64,000 nucleotides of DNA, taken from the NCBI RefSeq assembly GCF_020080835.1, contig NC_058160.1:23485152-23549151 (forward strand). The letters are read 5' to 3'. Origin of the DNA: Cotesia glomerata. Taxonomy: Eukaryota; Arthropoda; Insecta; Hymenoptera; Braconidae. Shown here piece by piece: positions 59,150-64,000 of the stretch. Position 1 is the stretch's first letter; every line of letters starts with the position of its first letter. Below the pieces are notes generated by a model. That model was not told the origin of the DNA. It worked only from the letters and a program-made list of their open reading frames with translations, and ran no database searches. A program made the translations under genes and the position numbers.

Positions 59150-60431
59150 TACTTTCCCCTAAAATTCATAATTTAAAATTTTTTTTTACTCTAAAAATTG
59201 ATTTTAGAAATATGTCATTTTTAATTAAAAAAAAATTTTCTTCTACCTATTAAAAAAAAAGTTTAAAATCTTCCAACAATTTTAAATATAGACCATTGAA
59301 TATTCTCACGCAATAATTTTAAAAAATCAATTTCAGACAAAAGTAAGATTACTCTTTTTTAAGCGGTGAATTAAACATCAAAAGAATAAAGACTACAGAA
59401 AGATCCAAATTGGACTTTGTTTTTTGACTTGTTAAATTTATTACCGAATGTGAAAGCGGCCGTAACTTTATCAGCACCCTCGCCAATACAAAGTCAATTA
59501 ATAAAACGGAATCGAGACGATAACGATGAAGATGAAAGCAACATAAGACAATAAGAGAAGGGGTGGGAGATAAGAGCAAAGAGCAAAGAGTATGAGTTGA
59601 AGGTGTATATAAACAACGAGTAAAGAAGCTTTATATCTGGTTGGGTTAATTTACAAGAGCGATCGCGATCACGGAGATAAAAGGACGTTGGGATATAATT
59701 TAGTGGTAGTCCCCGGTCTACGATCTCCAATCAACCACTTAGCCGACGATGTATTTACGAGGTGTTCTGTAATTTTCTCTAATTCGACGCGCGACTCACG
59801 CTTCGTCTTTCTCTGTAGCCAAACGCTAGTTGCAAAGAATAAACGTTTATCCGACGATATGTGTAATATATCATAATATATAATAATCCAGGCAACGTTG
59901 TGTGGGTCAGTCGTACGCCACCTGAAGGTCCAGGCACACTTATGCTAATCTCCTCGTGCCTACGTTTTAATCCTCATTTATCATTTATCATAACTCATAA
60001 CTAATAATCACACACATCAATAATCTCTAACGTCTAATGTCTAATGATAATGATTATTATAATTAATTTTAAAAATGATAATAATAACAGTGCATTATTA
60101 TTTTTTATAAAACTTAAACTCGTATCGGATTATTCCAGATCTGCACGTTGTTAGCCTGTTTTCATTTTACACCGTCTCATATCCTCGCGCCTTTAGTTAA
60201 GTCCGAGAGATTAAAAAGTTAATGGGGGGCGTGCTGTGGGGGCGTGCAAGTGTACGTGGTGCTGGAATTTATGTCTGCACCACTGGAGATATTAGTTTCG
60301 GGCGAATGCCAATACTTTATTATTGCACTTTTTTTTATATTTTTTTTTATATTCCATATTTCAAATGCGTTCTCATATAAACTATGTATAAGTATCTTGT
60401 GTTATATTGTACGAATACACATACATATACA
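59150..60431. other. Single-copy DNA; balanced island 59.35-60.3 kb
   Basis: Overlapping minus frames at 59349-59730 (76-78 codons) are Ser/Leu-rich without a domain. The plus strand carries a 62-codon frame at 59688. No call is made. Confidence 0.45.
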
Positions 60432-60590
60432 TTGATAAAAATATCATTTGATTCAAGAGAAAATATCTTGATCCAAGAAAATCATTTTGAAGAATTTCAC
60501 TGTTTTTAATGAAGTAGAACAATTTTTTAATTAAGGAATTATTTTTGAGTGACTAAAATTTCAATTGATTCAAACATTTTTCTGTCAGTG
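60432..60590. mobile_element. Family A element
   Basis: CATTGATAAAAATATCATTTG after TA, then TTGATTCAAG and CTTGATCCAAG words, and a right end TTTTTCTGTCAGTG. A second, more decayed copy follows at about 60600-60780 (ATTCAAGAG, GATCTTGAAC, and ..ATCAGTG-TA). Confidence 0.55.
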
Positions 60591-60599
60591 TTAAAATTG

Positions 60600-60780
60600 A
60601 TAAACATATTAACTAAATTCAAGAGAAAAGATCTTGAACTAAATAAAAAAATTCTTTAATCAAATAAAATTTATTTAAACGAGGAACTTTTTAGTTCAAA
60701 AATTTTCAGCTTTATTTAAAACAATCACACTCTTTAAAATTACATTATTAGTGTAAAATTTTGTATGCTTTATATCAGTG
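60600..60780. mobile_element. Decayed family A element
   Basis: AACTAAATTCAAGAG / AAGATCTTGAACTAAAT words and two possible right ends (ATTAGTG-TA at 60747-60755 and ATCAGTG-TA at 60774-60782). Confidence 0.35.
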
Positions 60781-60782
60781 TA

Positions 60783-62630
60783 AAAATATAAAAACAAAAA
60801 CATTGAAGTTGAAATCTTTAAGTTTGGAATTAAATATTTGGATTTTTTGAAAGTAAAAATAAAAATTGCTAAGTTTAGTTGACATGGAACATATCAACAT
60901 CTGATACGAGATGCAATTTTAAACCTGCTTGTAAAACAATTCTCATAGTTCAATAAGGTTTGGTCTATAGAGTAGGTGTATAATTATTGAATAGATACCC
61001 CGATACCCTTGAAATTAAAAACAGTTTGGATCCGATGGAATTTAGATTTTTTCAGCCACAAAGCATGCAGACACTTCCGATCCCTAGACGAGCTGGTCTC
61101 TTAATCGAGGTAATAAAAAGATTGGTCTTATTTTTCAGTGATGGTCCATCATCCGTAGACTCTTTTTCTCATGTATGTATAGAGTATCCAGAAAGCTATT
61201 AATTTCGTGGCACGTCGATTATTACAGTTTTCTCGTTCATTTTATTATATTATTTTTTTTTTTCGGAATTTAATTGCCGATAATTTATATGAGAAATATT
61301 AGATTCGTGCGAAAGTGTATTAATACGAGAGAAAAGAGAGAAAGAAGATGATCATAATTCTGGTCATGTGTGGATACGCAAGATGATGTCGATGCTGTCG
61401 ATGGGATAGAAAGAAAGAGAGAGAAAAGGAGAGTGGAACGTACGGGGGAGGATCTTGAGGATCTTAGTCCGATGATCGTTGCGGGATGGATCGAAGAAGA
61501 ACCGAGGGCTGTAATTATAGCCAAATATGAAAAGCAAGCCGTAAGATTAATTTTTGTTCGCGAGATTGATGCCGGGATCGAAGGGTATCGAGGAATAATA
61601 TAATAAAATACAAAATACAACGTACGGGGATAAACGAATATGAACAAGAGTTTACTCGAGAGCATGAAAACCAAGACTCGAGCCCGAGTCCAAGCCAAGA
61701 CTTTTGTGCATCGATGAGAGAATTCAGTTTGCTGAAGCTGATGCTGATGCTTGATGCTCAAGGGGAAGAATGGGGGACAACGTCGGGTTCAAGATCGATT
61801 CCGCCTACCTTAACGAGATTCCATCCTTCCGTCACTCAAATTAACAATAATAATATGCCAATAATGCCAAATTACGGTGCAACGCAGACCGCCTTTAGGC
61901 ATTTCTACCACCACACCACTGTACACGGTATCTACCCTCTTATGCTTGTGTCGATGTCGATAAAATAATATAATAAAAACAATGTATTCGCACTTTGAAT
62001 TTTTTTTTGTATATTCTTGTTCTTACACTGATAGAAAAATTTTTTGGATCTAATAATTTAGAACATTTGTTGATATTGAGAAAATTATTTTGTAGCAAAC
62101 ATATGAATGAAAAATAATCATTGATAATTACCAATTTTTTCTTTAATTTGACTGCCACATTTTAAATCCCAGTAACTTATACTTCTTAAATTTTTTCAAA
62201 TTATATAGCTTTATAAAAACAATTTTATAATCTAAATTGTCAAAAAATTAAAAAATTAAATTTTATATTAATGAAAAAATTATAAAGAAAAAAAATTTTT
62301 TACTTAAAATATTAAAAAATACCACCATAATAAAAAAAAGTCAAAATTTTACAGTTATTATGTTATAAAAGAGCAGCCGAATTCATTAAATTCCAAAAAT
62401 TGTTTTTTTTTTTATTCTCCCACGTGGGGTTGTTTGAATTCGCTTTATAGTAATTTTTTCTCAAGACAGCTCGGATCTTGATTTTCACTATCGGTAAAAT
62501 TTGAATAATCTAGCCGTGAAAAATTTTGAGAATCATGACTTCGATCAATAACTAAAATTTTTTAAATCTAATAAAAGCTTATATTTTTAACTTTTTTTTC
62601 AAATCATCATATTAATTTATGAGACACTTA
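60783..62630. other. Single-copy DNA with island 60.96-61.96 kb
   Basis: The island carries the longest frame of the window, 158 codons on the minus strand (61285-61761; hydrophobic and Ser-rich), and an opposite frame of 77 codons (61370-61603; charged). They overlap completely, and neither matches a family I know. A (possible) family A left end CACTGATAGAAAAATTTTTTGG begins at 62026. The rest is AT-rich. Confidence 0.4.
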
Positions 62631-62805
62631 CACTGATGAAAAAACTAACTTGATTTAAGAGAAAAAATTTCGAACCAAAAAAAAATTTTAAGTATACATT
62701 TTCGTAAATCAAATTGAAAATTTCGTGAACAAAGAAACTCTTAAAAATAAATTTCTAAATGCACGATTTTGTTTTTGTTATATAAAGTTAATTTTTTTTT
62801 CAATG
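62631..62805. mobile_element. Family A element, diverged
   Basis: CACTGATGAAAAAACTAACTTG after TA, an interior with TTGATTTAAGAG, and a right end ..AGTTAATTTTTTTTTCAATG. Arms are decayed. Confidence 0.55.
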
Positions 62806-63111
62806 TGAGATCAAATTCTATGACTCCATAAATTTTTTGCAATGAAACTTTAAGCCTACTGTAAATTCAAGATAAATAAAGAAAATAACCGCCAGGAATG
62901 ATGCTTTCATTTAATCGAATCAAGTATTATATTCAATTATTTGTTTTCATAAAATTAATTGTTGTTACTATAAAAATAATAATTCTTGCAAAATATTATT
63001 GGATATATTTAATTAAGTTAAATTTATAAAATTTGCACGCTATGCTTTTCTAAAAAAATCTTTCAATATCACAACAATCATAAATACTTCTTCTTTAATT
63101 AGATTTTTTTA

Positions 63112-63383
63112 CACGGAAAGATTAATACCCGACTGGTTCGTGTTCTGCACCAGACTCAGTCGTGTGCGGGTTACTTTGCACGGATTCTGGTGCATCAACC
63201 GACTGAGTCGTGTGCGCACCAGAGTGAGTCGTGTGCGGACCAGACTGAGTGGTGTGCACACACGACTCAGTCGTGTTCTGCACCAGACTCAGTCGAGTGA
63301 TGCACCAGAATCCGTGCAAAGTAACCCGCACACTACTGAGTCTGGTGCAGAACACGAACCAGTCGGGTTTTAATCTTTCCGTG
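63112..63383. mobile_element. GC-rich near-perfect palindromic TIR element (family G)
   Basis: CACGGAAAGATTAATACCCGAC at the left, its complement at the right (GTCGGGTTTTAATCTTTCCGTG), TA on both sides (63110-63111 and 63384-63385). The arms of over 100 bases pair with few mismatches; the centre repeats a 21-base unit (GTGTGCGCACCAGAGTGAGTC and variants). Because of the symmetry both strands give a 77-codon frame with nearly the same first residues. The CACGG end resembles element D. It is GC-rich in an AT-rich setting. Confidence 0.9.
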
Positions 63384-63385
63384 TA

Positions 63386-64000
63386 GCGACCCCAAGGAAG
63401 CGTTACGTCTGAGTGACGACAGCAAATAAAAAAACGTTAAAATTTATCTGAAAATAAAAGCAACTTTGATAATTAAATTGGAGAATCGGTTGCTGAGATC
63501 ACGATACGATAATGCACATGTTCGTGTTACTTTGTTACAGGTATTATACACATATCCAATCCCAATCCCAATCCAATCTGTGTGTCACAATTCCAAGAAA
63601 TAAAAGTTCTAACCAATTAAATCCTCGGGACAACAAAAAATCTACCTAACTGTGTATAAATATAGTGTGAGAGGAGTGAGGAGTTGTAGAGTTTGTCGAG
63701 AGAAACAAAAAGAAAAAAAAATAAAAAAGAGAAAGAGAGAGGAAAGTCTCAGGTGCAAGCATGGATAAATTTTTTTGAATTTTCGAAGAGTGAGTTTGTG
63801 GGACTATCCGTACTATCGCGAATCTCCGGGCAAGTTCAACGCGGATTTATTTGGCAAAAAGTTGTATTCTCTCTCATTCTTCCTCTTTTTTTTGTTGGTC
63901 TTCTTTGTTGTTATACTCCTTCTCGCGATTAAACAGCGTACAGAATAAAATGAAATAAAATAAACAGGATTAATGAATAAAAGAAGGAATTATAGGAGGC
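63386..64000. other. Single-copy DNA at the right edge
   Basis: Balanced at 63,390-63,540; CCCAATCCCAATCC repeat at 63559-63576; AG-rich at 63,690-63,750. A 79-codon plus frame (63693-63932) has a Lys/Glu start and a hydrophobic end, without a recognisable family. Confidence 0.4.

Noticed and set aside
61285..61761. 158-codon minus-strand frame as a gene
   Set aside because: Hydrophobic/Ser-rich composition from TC-rich DNA, no domain, and fully overlapped by an open frame on the other strand.

Overview
The window is eukaryotic, AT-rich, and almost entirely non-coding. No open reading frame exceeds 158 codons, there are no bacterial-style gene blocks or ribosome binding sites, and no protein family is recognisable in any frame. 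What dominates is a dense population of short terminal-inverted-repeat (TIR) elements. Most duplicate TA; others duplicate TTAA or ATNT-type tetranucleotides. There are also two tRNA-derived repeats, one retroviral-type primer-binding site with LTR-like flank, one higher-order tandem repeat and many microsatellites. This fits intergenic or giant-intron DNA of an insect. My best guess is a parasitoid hymenopteran, possibly a braconid wasp, but that rests on general impression of composition and repeat style and is unproven.

Layout. 1-4.7 kb is single-copy AT-rich DNA with GC-balanced patches at 3.2-3.5 and 3.8-4.4 kb. The second patch holds the only stretch that reads like a genuine coding exon (minus strand, about 4130-4378, weak call). 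At 5.5-6.3 kb lies an LTR/primer-binding-site fragment. From 7.5 kb on, members of one foldback TIR family (family A: CACWGA(A/T)AAAA ends, interior made of CTTGAWTCAAG words) recur about 15 times. Family C (12.4-13.5, 41.9-42.8 and 53.6-54.4 kb) carries roughly 155-bp internal modules and usually a CA microsatellite. Family B (30.3 and 43.7 kb) is a 235-247 bp element with a 4-bp target duplication. A TTAA element occupies 28.7-29.4 kb. A 1.3-kb TIR element at 33.6-34.9 kb contains a 103-bp higher-order tandem repeat and a tRNA-like repeat. Two pogo-type MITEs lie at 35.0 and 51.3 kb. A three-level nest of elements fills 40.9-43.3 kb, and a near-perfect GC-rich 272-bp palindrome lies at 63.1 kb.

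Between the elements are islands of more balanced base composition (for example 13.8-14.5, 19.1-20.1, 21.0-22.3, 24.0-24.6, 26.0-26.8, 31.0-32.0, 35.1-35.7, 39.7-40.5, 44.6-45.3, 46.7-47.2, 52.7-53.2, 57.7-58.5 and 61.0-62.0 kb). These are probably the older unique sequence of the locus, where exons, non-coding RNAs or enhancers would be sought, but none can be proved from the sequence alone. No set of genes working together can be described.
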